Notes: generated by a model from the letters alone, not told the origin. 64,000 nt of DNA from Dysidea avara (GCF_963678975.1 NC_089272.1:44149391-44213390), one strand, 5' to 3'; positions 21,932 through 35,363 are shown, counted from the first letter of the stretch. Translations and numbers: made by a program.

Positions 21932-22563
21932 ATATGTGACTGGATCTGTGAAAAGGGGCACAATCGTACAAGCCTAAATTTACAGTATAAAGCACTGAAT
22001 ACATTGGGTGAAATACTTACGTATTATTGAAAAATTCCGTAAATTTTTAAACCCCTCTTTCTTAGTGATGGAAGGGACTAACAATAAAACCCTAGATATC
22101 ATCTTATTTGCCTGCTCAAGAGGAGTTGGAAAATCTTTGTTTCATTGCAGTAGACCCAAGGATACATAAGTTATGAGTGTTTGTTTATGTCATGTCGAAG
22201 CAATCGTACATGATCGATATTTCCTCACAAATTTTGCCTTTGTATGTAGTGAAGAAGGGTGAGTAAAGGAAAAACTTACCCAGTAATTGCTTCCCCTGTT
22301 CATGGCGAACACGATGGTAAAACATTTTGGCTCCATACCTCAATCCATTGGTAAGTTACAACCGTTTTTGTACCCTATGCTTACTGTACATACTGATTTT
22401 TCTGTTGTTGCTACTTTGTAGGGCTGTAACTCCCAAAGTTATTGGCATATGAAGCTGAAACTTTGCCAGTGGGTACACTTGGCTAAGTAGATTATAAATA
22501 TTAATAAACAGGAATCCAAAAAATATGCGATTATGTCCTGTTTTTACAGATCTGGTCACATAT
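21932..22563. mobile_element. TIR element of the TATGTGACC family
   Basis: The left end ATATGTGACTGGATCTGTGA pairs with the right end CAGATCTGGTCACATAT. Related termini bound elements at 32549-33576 and 47187-47433. The 632-bp interior has no coding frame. The superfamily was not identified. Confidence 0.6.
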
Positions 22564-24555
22564 AATGGCTACATGTATAATGACTGTTTGAGTACATTTG
22601 CCAACATGGACACACTACTAAACAAATAGGCAGTCCCTGGAAACAAGTATACATGTGAAGTGTAGAGTGCACACATGTCCTGGCTCATGAGAAAAACATG
22701 CCAACAGAACACAAACAAGCACATGATGTTACTGTGTGTGGTTTTGGAAGGGGAAATTGATCACCATTTAAAGCATGTATTACTTGATGCCTGCACTACT
22801 AGCTACATACATACATACCTGTTGATTTCTTACCTCTATAGATACAAATCTGAGGAGTATAATAGTATGATGGGTGTTCATATGGGTGGAGGGTGAAAGG
22901 CACCAGCTAGACTTTAAAATTAAGGATAACAACTAAAGGTTAGGGACAAGATCAAATTCGCTGATGTGATTGGTTAAATCATGAAAAAGTGATTGATCCT
23001 ATCTCACTGTAAGCTTTTAGATATTAAATTTTAACCATGACGTCATCCGATTTCTATTGGCAACGCGTGTATACCGGGATGCCGTATACGCGTATCGTAA
23101 ACTTATAATGGCCATTGACAGTGATAAGTATCTCGCAACCAAAGTTAGCACGTAATGATAGACACGAAAACCACCTTATGACACATTGATTTGGACGGGT
23201 AGTTGATTTAGCGAGTTTGAAGCTAATCGGGGGAAAAACCTGGGAGGAGTTTGTGTTTGCTGGTAACACGATAAGGGTATCAAGAAAGTTTTGGACGAAT
23301 TCGTGTCTTCCTAGGGTAGTTAAGGTGGTTTAAAGGGTATTTTCCGTAGTTCAACGAATCGCCACCAATCCTGGATCATAAGATTTGTCTCAAATTGTAG
23401 AATTGAATGGTACCGATCCGATTGAAATCCGACCAAGAATGACGGATCAGTGCTCGAAAAACACGTGCGTGGGCGAAGAGAATTAATATATAGATTATGT
23501 GTCCACCACTGCTGCTAAAATATCATGATGGCCCTGTTATTGAATAAAATACAGTACCAGTGCTCTCACTCTTATTGTACTCTAAAAGTAATGGAAAGGG
23601 ACTTAGAGCCTATCCAAGCTTCTGAGTTTGACTGATCATATCTCCTTATAGTTTTAACTGGTCGCTTTTAAAACAATAGCTGTGTGCTAGCAGTGTCAAA
23701 TGACCAAATTTCAAGCTGGTATCTTATTCACTAGTCAAGTCATAATTATGGGTTGCCAGGTACATGCAATTAGAAAGGCTATAAGACCCCTTTTAACAAA
23801 TCTGGAACACACTATATAGTACCTGTAACACAATAACTAGATTCTATTGTTCTATTAGAATATCTTAACCTTTACATGAACATTTATAATGATAAAAATC
23901 TCTGAATTGCAGAAAGTTGCAATGACAGGTGTGCACTGACCTTCTTTTGTCATCTTCACCTATCATTTCAACTTCTTTGGGCAACAGACCATCAAATAAA
24001 TAACTAACTAAGTAATTGTGCTATAAAATGGGATAGGTCATATTATAGTTATTTTGCTTGCAAAAGCCCAACATAGACAAGAATTGAGAATAAAGTTAAT
24101 AAGTAGCTATAGTGGCACAGAGGTCACAGTGTTGCAATGGCACATATCACATTTCCAGCCATATACGGTACGCAGAAAAAACAGTAACTATTAATAGATT
24201 AAAATCATAACATCATTTTAATTGTTTTATCACAGCATTTGATTGTTCTAGAGTATTTGATTTGTATAATATTATAACAGCTTTTAATCCTTAATAATTT
24301 TTACAACCCCTCATTGGAAATTAGCCCTTCCCTTTGTTTTTCCTGTCTTTTCAATGCTCACAATTCAATTGCACACACACACAACACACACACACCTCTA
24401 CTAGTATATATTTAAAAATCAGAGGAGATTCAATTCTTCACCCAAGCACCCTGTCCTTGAAATGTGGACATTATACATAGTTAGTGGCATGTGGGCGTGG
24501 AAGATATGTAAGTTTAGTAATATAACTATAATGAATCTCCAAAATTTATATACAT
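22564..24555. other. Intergenic, no gene recognised
   Basis: A less AT-rich block (about 23035-23480) contains ATACGCGTAT but no frame. The block at 23537-23830 is repeated at about 60618-60900. A diverged copy of the 29-bp motif lies at 23848-23876. A short CA repeat lies at about 24370-24395. Confidence 0.45.
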
Positions 24556-24904
24556 CAAGACACACGGTAGTGTGTCGTGCGGCCCAAGAAGCCGGCACGT
24601 AACACCCGTGAGTATATTGACAGGAAGAAAGAAAATGCAATTTTCGCACCTCCGTAGCTCTGTGCTTCCTTGATGAAATAAGACGATTTTTGCTGTGGAC
24701 ATATGCCCTCCAACTGCAGCACTCCACATTCCAAATTTGAGCGAAACCGCTTCACGCGTTCCCGAGATATGCGACTTCAAAAATTGGCTCAGTTTCTTCG
24801 TTTTTTTTTCTTCTTTTTCTTTTGGCAGGTTATATAGAGCCGGTACCGGTTACACTATTTTGCCGGCTATTATGCCGGCAGTAGAGGGTATAATACTTAG
24901 AATG

Positions 24905-25158
24905 GGTTGGGTCCTGTGGTTCTGGGTTGGCTGCGTTGTTGCCTGAGCTTTTCGTTGTTGCGCTCGGCAATTCAGTGTATTCGTGGGGCACGGTCTTCCA
25001 TTGGTGTTTACACCAGGACTCCACAGTCAGTGAACTTAGTGACTGTGGAATCCCATTTGTCTGCTTAATTTTGTTCAGTTGTCCAGCACTTGCAATCTGT
25101 GCTGGGGGTGGTAGGAAAGGGCAGTCCATCAAGCCCGGGAAAAAAAAAAAAATAATAA
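24905..25158 (+). ncRNA. Retroposed structured RNA or SINE, identity unknown
   Basis: A 14-bp direct repeat, TAATACTTAGAATG, flanks it exactly (24891-24904 and 25159-25172). The 3' end is poly-A followed by AAT repeats. Both are marks of LINE-mediated retroposition. The body folds into successive hairpins: TGCCTGAGC with GCTCGGCA, GGTGT with ACACC, CCACAGTCA with TGACTGTGG, CCAGCAC with GTGCTGG, and GGGC with GCCC. It does not match the U1-U6, 7SL or Y RNA patterns I know. It may be a SINE body or a retrocopy of a structured RNA. Confidence 0.6.
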
Positions 25159-25234
25159 TAATACTTAGAATGTTACGTGCATTAAAAAAAAAACTTGTAC
25201 AAAAAACCTAAGAAAGCGAAAAAAAAAACGTTGT

Positions 25235-25304
25235 CTAAGCGAGGGTTCGAACCCGGGCATCCGTACTCATAAGCAATGTTTGTAACGATTATACCACCGG
25301 TGCT
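25235..25304 (-). tRNA. tRNA-like sequence, degenerate
   Basis: On the minus strand, GGTGGTATAATCGTTA resembles an A box with D-arm and GGGTTCGAACCC is a consensus B box with T-arm. About 35 nt separate them, as in a tRNA. The T stem has a mismatch, the anticodon stem pairs poorly and the acceptor stem does not close. It is best called a tRNA pseudogene or a SINE head rather than a working tRNA. Confidence 0.45.
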
Positions 25305-26154
25305 GCAGCTAGTCATATTATTTAGTTTCTACGTTATAAACATCCGACTGAAGTGACTTCTATATATAACAAGAGTGAAGAAGAAACCAAAGCTGAACCC
25401 TAGCCTACCCCTAACGCTAAGGAACTACTTTTCACATCCCCTAAAGTTGAATGCTCGGGGCGACCTTCTAGACGCGTGCCCTAAAGTTGAATGCTCGGGG
25501 CAACCTACTAGTGCCGGCACAATAGCCGTTAGTGTTTGCAAACCGGTACCGGCTAAATATACACTTCGTTTTCTTTTTCTTGCCGCACACTTACAAAAAC
25601 TGCTATAAAACGCGAACGCCACATCCGATTGCCTTGAAATTTGGCACACAGAAGGGAGATATAAAGGCGCATCTCGGTACCAACTTTGGCTGTATTACGA
25701 TAAACAGGCAAAGAGTTATGAGCGATTATTCACGAAAAATAACACCAATATGTTGTCACGCCTACAGGGTAAACCGTGTATGGGAAGAAGCTGAAAATTG
25801 GTGGGTAAATAGGTTAACTATTGAACCTCAAACCTTTTGTGGTTTGAAAGAAATCGAGCTAAAAAAAAAACAGGAAAATACAACGAAAAATCCAACAGTG
25901 TGTAACAAGTACGCAAACGAGATTAGCTAATAAAAAAAAAACGACTGCTTGCCACGCCTACCAGATAAACCGCTTAGGCTAATGCTTTGAAAATTGCTGT
26001 ACAGATGGAGTAATCATCTTAGAAAGGATCATCAATGGTGTAGAAGAATCAGACTTAAAGCCACAGAGTTATAACACGAAATCCAACTTGGTGCAGCAAG
26101 TGCGAGATCGAGATACTCTAATAGAGCAGTCATCCTAATAGAGCAGTCACCCTG

Positions 26155-26252
26155 CATGAAGAGAATTCAAGAGATCAGCTAGAAACAAGAAACCTGTATA
26201 GAGATCAGCTACACACAAGTCACCCTGTAGAGAGATCAGCTAGAAGAAGCTA
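26155..26252 (+). repeat. Satellite, copy 1, left part
   Basis: The first monomers of the ~31-bp satellite (AGAGATCAGCTAGAAG-type) lie here before the 9.46-kb insertion. The array resumes at 35713, where GTACCTTGTAGGGAGTTCATG continues as in copies 4 and 5. Confidence 0.8.
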
Positions 26253-26267
26253 CACAGTAAAAACAAA

Positions 26268-26517
26268 GTAGTGAACGTCACTACTAATTAGTAGTGAAAC
26301 CTCTGCCACAATACTCACTATTTTTGTGTAGTGACGTTCACTACTTTTTTGTAGTGAACGTCACTACAAAAAAGTAGTGAACGTCACTACTAATTGTAGT
26401 GAACGTCACTACTAACTGTAGTGAACGTCACTACTTGCAGTGCCATTAGTAGTGAACTTCACTACTGTTTTACAGTGAACGTCACTACTTATTTGCAGTG
26501 ATTTCACTACATTGCAT
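26268..26517. repeat. Left terminal array of 17-bp palindromes
   Basis: About eight copies of GTAGTGAACGTCACTAC or its complement form (several exact, others with one or two changes) are separated by short A/T spacers. Each can form a 7-bp stem around ACG. Together with the matching right array they look like multiple transposase-binding sites. Confidence 0.8.
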
Positions 26518-26540
26518 TTGCATCCAGTTTATGCATTCAT

Positions 26541-28340
26541 GCACCATAGAATTCCATTAAAAATAATACTGCATACAAGTAAAAATACATGTATACAAAA
26601 TGTCAGTTGTTTTGTATAGGTGCATACATGTTAGTCCAGAAATTTCTTGTCAGAAGATTCTGCAGCAGCAAAGATGCATCAGATACTGTGCAGTGTATAT
26701 TGCAAGTTATCTCATTGAACTGCAAGATATAACAATATAATACAAACTATGGTAGCTAAATAAATCTTACCAGCATAGCTACAATAGAGCAGATGTACAT
26801 GATTTATGCTGTGATAAAATAATTGTTGATATGTAATATGAGATAAACATATATGCACTTACCAACTATTGCACAACTGTGCGTAAGGGATGGGTGCATG
26901 GTATAACCATCTGATATGTTAGATCAGTTCCTATTAGTAACCACAGTATAGTGATAGCAAATTGTTTCATTTGCTAGTCTTGCAGTATTCGCTATATCAA
27001 GAAACAAAGATCGTAAACGATCTCCAATGTAATAAGCTAAAGCATTTACCTGTTTAAAACTGCTACCAATGGAAAGTCAGTATTACCTAAACTGCCAAAC
27101 AACATTTTAACTGCAGAATGGTTGTTTAAAGCTACAAACCTTAAACACTTGCAGACACACAGCAGTACCCCACAGGTATACACCACTGCAATGAATATCA
27201 ATCGGCTACTGCATGGAGAGAGAACCATCATTATTATAAATGAGAAAACACAATAAGTAGAGTTAGCTTACAGTATGTGCGACCTCGGTCTCATGCAACC
27301 ACAATCAGATCGTAGTAAAAGATCTGCGTGGGAACGGCAAGGTAAATACAAGAACAAAACTGACAAACATGCATACATACAGAAAACAAAAAAAAGTGAT
27401 TAGCTAGTAGTGGTAAAACCGTGAAGCTCAGGTATGTCAGAAAGCTAAAATACGTCAGTGTACACTGTGCCCGGACAATCCAGTTTGTAAGCAACCGCCA
27501 GTCACACCATAAGTGTCATTACTCCATCACTCAATTCAGTTACTATGTGCTATACCTTATGGTATATTAAAATGAAAGCCCCAAACTTCATCACCTCTCG
27601 GCTCTGGTACTACAGTGCCGGCGCCGGGAAATTGGCGGGCAGCCAACTTTGCAGGCTGGGGTAGTCTACGTGTGCAAAAGTGTAAAACAAATAATTACAA
27701 TTTAAGACTTACTTTTCTGAATTGTTAACCACTTGCTAAATGCAACAGCTACTAGGTACGCAGTGCTAAGCTGCCTAGCCTACTCAGTTGACTCGAGAGA
27801 CCACTCTGCGGCCACCTGACCGCACGTCACAGTTACGAAACAGTCCCTAGTCAATAGAAAACAGAAGTAAAAGAACAATTATTAGTCTTCCACTTACATG
27901 ACTTCTACAGCACGTAACTAAGTGAGCAACGATGTTACCAAGTAGATGACGTCATCAATTATATGTGGCATTATTTAGAGTTTCCTTGACATGATGCTAC
28001 TCGAGGTGCTACCTCTGGTGCTACCCGGGTGCTACTGCTTAGTGCTATGCACTCTGTATCTGAAGATCTATAGTGTTTATCGTCTGTAATCAACCGTTCC
28101 TGATTAGTCTGTTTAAAATCGTAAGTAAACAAGCTGTAACTGTAAACACACATTTGAATTAATGGGCGTTAGCCAGTATATTCTACGTACAATATACTGT
28201 CTATGGCCAGCCTTTCATAATTACGAAGGTTTTAAGATGTTATTACCAGGACTAATAGCACTTTACACTGACAAATTACCGGTGCTTTGACTGATTACCA
28301 GGGCTCTAACCCTGGTCATCGCCATCCCTGGTATGGCTAT
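26541..28340. other. Interior of the 9.46-kb element, no gene recognised
   Basis: AT-rich sequence with short chance frames. A GC-rich patch (CAGTGCCGGCGCCGGG) is at about 27613. Repeats of GGTGCTAC lie at about 28013-28034. No domain could be recognised. Confidence 0.4.
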
Positions 28341-29113
28341 AGACCCTTCGCAGGTGAGCTGCTGCCATAGCAGCATCCGCCATCTTGGAGTACAACCAGT
28401 TTTGCAAACCTGATAGCATTGCTTTTCATAAGAGTAAAACAATACCTAGGGCTGCTTCTCCTGCATTTCACAGCAAAGGTTGACCATGTAGGTTAAACGT
28501 ACACTCTCCCCTATGCTATCAGCAGTGTTGGGAGTAACACGTTACATTAGTAACGCGTTACGTAATATTATTACTTTTGTGGTAACTAAGTAATATAACG
28601 AAATACGCTATAAAAACGAGTAATATAACTCAAGTTACTTTGCTTACAAATGTAACGCGTTACCTATGTAATATAGTTACTGTAATATTACGTAATATTA
28701 TTACTACAAGTAACGAAGTTACTAATCTCGTTCATTGTCCTCTGAGTAATGCCTAGCCACAACAAAGTAACGAAGCCTACTGAATGAAGCTTATTCGCCA
28801 GCTTCTTATTTAAAACCAAGATTTGCACATTTTCCAACAACGCAATCATGTCACGTGATAAAGTGGTAGTTTCACACGTGACAGCTTAAGGCTGTGGACA
28901 CAAAGTAATATAATATGTAATATTATTATAGTTACTTTATTTTATGAGTAATATGTAACTGTAACTAAATAGTTCAGTTGCAAGTAATATGTAATATGTA
29001 ACTAGTTACTTTTACAAAGTAACTTGCCCAACACTGGCTATCAGGGTTGCAAATCAGGTTGTACTCCAAAATGGTGAATGTTGCTATGGCAGCAGCTCAC
29101 CTGCAAAGGGTCT
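28341..29113. mobile_element. TIR element with nested hAT MITE
   Basis: The arm AGACCCTTCGCAGGTGAGCT (28341) pairs with the complement ending at 29113, and the inversion runs on for about 57 bp through GCTGCTGCCATAGCAGCA and GGAGTACAACC. TAT/ATA flanks suggest a TA-type duplication. A hAT MITE has inserted inside (28523-29036). Confidence 0.7.
28523..29036. mobile_element. hAT-type MITE (CAGTGTTGGG ends)
   Basis: The ends CAGTGTTGGGAGTAAC and GTTACTTTACCCAACACTG-like (actual GTAACTTGCCCAACACTG) are imperfect inverted repeats. GCTATCAG is duplicated exactly at 28515-28522 and 29037-29044. The interior is made of GTAATATTAC and ACGCGTTAC palindromes. Confidence 0.9.
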
Positions 29114-30316
29114 ATATACTACTGACATTATTTATTGATGGCCCGGGGTCAATAGTCTCTCACTATTATTATTATATATATACTTGCATGGCCAGACTAC
29201 TGACCTGGAAAATGAATTTATGGCATTCTTTTCTTTTCTGAACCCAATGACACATTGCGACTGTGCCAAAGTTTGTGGATGTGCAGGCATTAATTAGGAT
29301 ACTAGCTGCCAGTCCACTGTGCGACCTGCAACTGTGGTCAATGTCAGCCAGACCTCAATTAATATTTATGGCAAGGTTTGTCCTCACTATTGACTGATTT
29401 CATGTACTATTTATTCATGTGCTATTTTGGACATTTTGGGACCCAGAATTTTTATCCATTTTTTGCAGGTTTTCCTCTTTCAGAGGTAAAAAATGTATTA
29501 ACCATAACTGTTGAGACCAAAATTTTTGTTCTTCCCTTGTTATCTAAGAGTTCTTTAAAGGGTCAGAAATGCTACTGAGATCATTTTGTGATAACTTTTT
29601 TTATGGAGCTCACTCCAAAGACATCCTAAAGAGCTCACTGGTCTTGTAATGCCATTCCCAGAATATGAAGCTTCGACTTTGCAAGTGCTGGAAGATTTTC
29701 ATTTCTGGTCAAGTTATTTTAATTCAGTTACTGTATAATGTGCCGATGCCCATCCTGGTCCGGTTACTCTAGCATTCAAATCAGTAGCATGTTACAGAAA
29801 ACAGGCTGTGCCAATCAGATTATGTTGTTGGTATTCACAATTTTTTTTAAGTTATCATGCATTGATACTATAGAATTATCAAGAGTTAATAATAGCTCTT
29901 GGAATTATGTAATATGTTTTGTGAAGATGTAATGGCTGCTTGTAGTCAACAATAGGATGTTCTTTAAAAGAACAAAAGATGGAGGTAGAGGGCCATGTAG
30001 TTGGAGCTGATGTACTCGTGATGCCTAATCAATATAAAAACTATTTTTTTGGTTGTGCTTTTTGGTTGAGTTTGTTTAACCTATAACTATGCTTACTTCG
30101 TATGGTTGTTAAACATTCCATTCTTGCTGCCATTGTGATCTCATTGTTTAATTATCTTCCATAGTTGAAACTCTGTAATGCTATAGTGAGAGTGACCAGA
30201 CCCTTCCTCTTTTTGTGAAGGAGTGGGTGCTGCCAGGGTAGTACTCTTTCTAGTAGGGTATGGGTGGAATCCTTACATTGTGCGGCCCCCAGAAGTAAAT
30301 TCTGAAGTCGTTCTGT
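29114..30316. other. Interior of the 9.46-kb element, no gene recognised
   Basis: Only short frames and no recognisable domain or repeat. Confidence 0.4.
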
Positions 30317-30320
30317 TTAA

Positions 30321-30926
30321 CCCTTTGAGACCTGAAAAGTGTGTTTAAAATATTTGCGGTTTTGTGGTATTAATAGATTATTTGCTGTATGGTCTAATCT
30401 CTTCTTCCTAGACACAAGGAAACTTTATGAAGGCGATCTATATACAATGGCTCACCTTTACAGCGATTATCAGGCGAATCATAGGAGTGGAACACGCCGT
30501 ACAACCCTTAGCCTTTCTTCAAGACGCTACATCGTGATTTTTGACACCGATTCGGCAAGCGTCCATATCTCGGTGATGGTAACTCCCACAATCAAATCCT
30601 CAGAACCATTTTATGCAGAATCACATGGCGAATCCCATGACGTTTATTCCAAATCCGTACACTGAAGTATGCGGAAGTTATGGCCGTGTTTATTTCGAAG
30701 AAGAAATTACGCGTGTTTATAAAACGGCGTCTTGTTATACACAATGTTCTTTACGACTTCCTCATTGACTTTTGGCTTAAAACTATACATCACTGGAGTC
30801 CCCATTCATCAAGCAATCTGTTAAACATGACCCCATTGTAATAGCCTAAAGCACGCAGAAGTTACGGCGCTGTGAAGTTTTCAAAATTTTCAAGGGTCGA
30901 ATCGACCCCCCTACGGCCTCAAAGGG
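30321..30926. mobile_element. piggyBac-like MITE (TTAA flanks)
   Basis: The ends CCCTTTGAGACC and GGCCTCAAAGGG are inverted repeats with one mismatch. TTAA lies directly outside both (30317-30320 and 30927-30930). A 108-aa open frame inside has no recognisable domain. Confidence 0.75.
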
Positions 30927-30930
30927 TTAA

Positions 30931-32113
30931 ACAATTACTATATTCTCCATATGCTGCTGATGGGACCAATGCAAAAGGGGAACCAAACATCTATTCATTG
31001 CTTGACTACGGAGACCAGCCATTGTTCTTGTAGTATTGGTATGCTCTATTAGAGTATCTTGCACCTTCATTGTTTACTGTGAGACTGTCAACCATAGTCA
31101 TATCACTAGGGTGCTTTTCAAGAGAGAATTTATAGAGAGACATTTGGAGCATTTTGGCTTCTTGGAATGGAACCAAAGCAATGGCGGATTTAGCATGGGG
31201 AATTTCCAGAATGAGGTTCCATGGAACCCTTTGAACTCCCTGGATCTGCCCCTGTGTTTATACTTGACCAGCCGTATTTCCAGTCTGTATTGTATCACTT
31301 CCAGTAAATGCAAGTGCTGAGCAAATATTTAACATTTCAATACTGCAAGAAACAGGATGATGCTAAACCTGTTATATGCCATCGGCTTTTATTCAATTCA
31401 ATTCCATGATCGCTTCTGTATGATAGCGATAACCATTCACAAATAATTGAATTATGCATATAATATGTGATTGCCTGCTGCCATGAATACTCTCACCACC
31501 AACCCTAGATGAAACACTGCCAAATGATAGTGTCACTGAGACACGTACCAGCTTTCTCAGAAGCTTTAAGGGTAAACTTGGAGGTATCAAGAGTTACTTA
31601 ATACTGTAGCTAATGGATCTCTAGTAATCAGATATAGCAGAGTCGATTATCCACAGTTATAATAGTGAGCGAAAACCAGCTGTTTTTGTATGGTTCTATT
31701 TTGTAGTAAAAAAGTATTGAGTATAAAAATATGCATGCTACATAAAAAATTATGCATGTTTTAGTTTTTATGTACTGAAACAAAGCACGAATCAATAAAA
31801 CCTATATAAACCATCAGATTTGCCTTTTCATGGGGAGTAAGACAATCTTTATTTCATGTATATACATCAGAAGCCATGTGAGTTATGGGTGATGCGGTAA
31901 AAATTAAGTTTACCATGGTCACTTCATTGTTGGAATGGTCTTCTTTGTCCACTCCTTTTGTTACTATAGATAACGGAGAAGCAATAAAATAGAATCCAAG
32001 GAATGGGCGAAAATAACCGGTCTTTGCTCAGCCAATCACATACGCAAAGTCACAAAATATGTGCAATTATTTCATTACATCTTTTCAGTTTAAAGTATTG
32101 TTTTCTATTGCAG
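30931..32113. other. Interior of the 9.46-kb element, hAT-like scrap
   Basis: At 31179-31254 a 76-bp piece is bounded by CAATGGCGGATTTAG and CTGGATCTGCCCCTG, ends of the family at 138 and 6151, but without a TSD. It is probably an internally deleted copy. A 29-bp motif copy lies at 31043-31066. No gene is seen. Confidence 0.45.
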
Positions 32114-32202
32114 ATCTGTAATGGCCACTGCGTGATGAAAGATAAAAAAGAAGTTGGAACTTGGAAAGAAGCTGGCAAAGGATGTGTCTTCAGGGTGGCT
32201 AC
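32114..32202 (+). CDS. Putative cysteine-containing exon 1
   Basis: An acceptor TATTGCAG precedes ICNGHCVMKDKKEVGTWKEA, then GKGCVFRVAT and a weak GTTGTA donor. The core HCVMKD...EAGKGCVF resembles the putative exon at 34273-34334 in residues, order and splice phase (0 in, 2 out). If the donor is unused the frame runs to a stop at 32221. The domain was not recognised. Confidence 0.35.
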
Positions 32203-32548
32203 GTTGTATTTAAAAACATAACCAGATACTCAAGGTACTATAATTTTAGACTATATGTGGTTTATTTACGTAGTATATACTATGTAGCGTAAAATCCTGT
32301 ATATTCCTTAAAATACGTTAGTGTGAAGTTTACATGAGTACTGTACATTATTACTAATATGAATACACTATGAAAGTACATATCAAAAGTACGTGTAAAT
32401 GAATATGCTATGAGAGTGCATATATTAAGTTATGATGATGCTGGACGGATGATGGGAAACTACATGGGGTGGCCTTATACAGAATCATCATGAAACTTAA
32501 GTGTGAGTGTTAGGTGTGTTCCTTCATAGATAATTAATGGTTACTCGG

Positions 32549-33576
32549 TATGTGACTGGATTTATGAAGAGGGGTCTTCCACACACATCCAATTCTATGA
32601 ACTCAGAAGTCCATAACTCATTGCTCAAGGAATGTATTAACTTGAAAATTTGTCCATCCACTAAACTATGTTAGTGCTCACTACTGTCCAATTTTTTAAT
32701 CAATAGCCTTTTCAGTCTAAAGATATCACAGACCTCTCAACCTGGAAGCAGATCTGGCTGTGAGAAAGCCAGCCACCCATCCCCATGCAGCTGTGAAGCC
32801 TACCATCTTTGTGCTGGGGCTCATGCACATAGTTACATTTGTTTTAACAAAAAAATGTTTTAAAAGGCACAACTAGCTAGCTATGTGAGCGCAGTACTGC
32901 TGTTTACTGCAGCTTATAATATCTCTATACTATAGTGTAGCCTACTATATGACAAGAACCTACTATTTTGCTCCATCGTTGAATCACGTGATATCAGTCT
33001 TTCAACTCAGCTGATGTACTGGTTCACCAGTGATTCGTTGTTGAAATCACCTCCCATTTCTTGAGTAATCAGTATCCAGCTGTGGATTTAGTGTTCAGCA
33101 CAGATTTTCCTCACAAGTACATCTCACAACAACCGAAATTAAGCAATAAACATTTGCAATAACACAACTGGTAGGATTTCACCTAATTCTTCAGTGTACT
33201 GAGTCTTTTCTCAAAGGATTTCACCTTTAAATAGGGGTCAGTTCATTGAGTTTGGCAGCAAAGTGACTTGATTGTGACACATTCAAAAGTATGGGAAACT
33301 GCCAAAATTTTCAGCTCAAAATACAGAGGCACCCCACTATTCTAATGAACTGATCACGTGACACCTGCTACAAGATGTTTTGGGGCTTAAATCAAGGAGA
33401 TTTAGCGTGCCTTAGAAAATTTTATTGGAAATCGTGAGATCAACAAGTGGTCGTGATATGAAGGCTGAAATCATGCGTCTCATGACCAAATTGTGATAGT
33501 TAAGAGGTCTGGTTATGAGTCATTAAATTTGATAAATTAGATGTATGGAAGACCCCCTTTCGCAAATCTGGTCACA
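32549..33576. mobile_element. TIR element of the TATGTGACC family, ~1 kb
   Basis: Left TATGTGACTGGATTTATGAA...GGGGTCTTCC pairs with right GGAAGACCCC...CGCAAATCTGGTCACATA. It separates the two putative cysteine-containing exons. The 1,028-bp interior has no coding frame. Confidence 0.7.
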
Positions 33577-34272
33577 TATATATGTTGTTTGCGGGCACTT
33601 GTTCTATAGTCTAAAGCTGGACAGAAAATACTCTGCACACATGCACCTCCACCCAACATAGTTTCACATGCCCAGACTATCTATCTGTGTCAGCTACATA
33701 TTCTCAACCAGGGAAATATCAACCCACCTTCACAAGTGAACTATTTCACACAGCCTGTTTGCCTCCACCTCATCCCGTATCAGTGGTATAGTCGGGATTA
33801 CACTGATAGGTGCATAACTCAAGGCAATACAGTATTTGTATTATAAATTAAAGCATAACAGTTAGACTCTGAAACATTGCATAATGCAAAGGTTCTGGGT
33901 TACCATTTGCATGGCTTGCCTTTCAAGTCAAAATCAGGACTTGCAATTAGAGAAGCTTTACATTCTTATTGCCTGGCCAAGGTGGGGATTTGCATCACTG
34001 AAAATTATAGTTTCCCACCTACCGGGTAAGCACTGACAATGTAAACCCCGACCATGTCTCGACCTGCAAACCCTAGGAATACTCAGGCTAGAAGGGGATT
34101 TGTATGGTCGTGTGACATAATGAGCTAGTTTGAGTGGATTCTAGAAAGACTGTCTGAGTGAATTTCTTTAGCGAGTAATTTTTTCATCCCTAATAAATAC
34201 AGAACAAGGCACATTTCACAAATGTCTATGTTTCCAGATACATGTACATGATATATTGTTTTTCATTTACAG
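33577..34272. other. Interior of the 9.46-kb element, no gene recognised
   Basis: No coding frame or repeat that can be supported before the next putative exon. Confidence 0.4.
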
Positions 34273-34334
34273 ACTCGTTCTGCCCGCTGCTGGATGAAAG
34301 ATGCAGAAGCTGGTCAAAGATGTGTTTTTGTTAC
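34273..34334 (+). CDS. Putative cysteine-containing exon 2
   Basis: An acceptor CATTTACAG precedes TRSARCWMKDAEAGQRCVFV, followed by a good donor GTATGT. RCWMKD...GQRCVFV matches the exon at 32114. Both exons are phase 0 in and 2 out, so they cannot be spliced to each other in frame. They may be alternative exons or parts of decayed gene copies carried by the 9.46-kb element. Confidence 0.35.

Positions 34335-35363
<1,029 letters not shown>

Larger units (their letters stand above)
24836..25556. mobile_element. TIR element with AGCCGGTACCGGTT-type ends
   Basis: It sits in the T-rich tract of the copy 1 head module; copies 3-5 read straight through this tract. Left AGCCGGTACCGGTT pairs with right AACCGGTACCGGCT. 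The insertion may extend about 15 bp further on each side. It carries a retroposed sequence (24905-25158) and a tRNA-like sequence (25235-25304). Confidence 0.6.

Noticed and set aside
24556-24600. Classical Helitron 5' end (TC after A, with hairpin) at the satellite-element head
   Set aside because: The A|TC context fits, but the 3' end is GGATTAG followed by AT, not CTRR followed by T, and no Rep/helicase was found. Kept only as an alternative in the findings.
24830-25132. 100-aa minus-strand and 94-aa plus-strand frames over the retroposed sequence
   Set aside because: The region is better explained as a tailed, hairpin-rich RNA retrocopy; the frames show no domain.
27971-28153. 60-aa minus-strand frame with Val-Ala-Pro repeats
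   Set aside because: It is produced by a short GGTGCTAC repeat and lacks any family feature.
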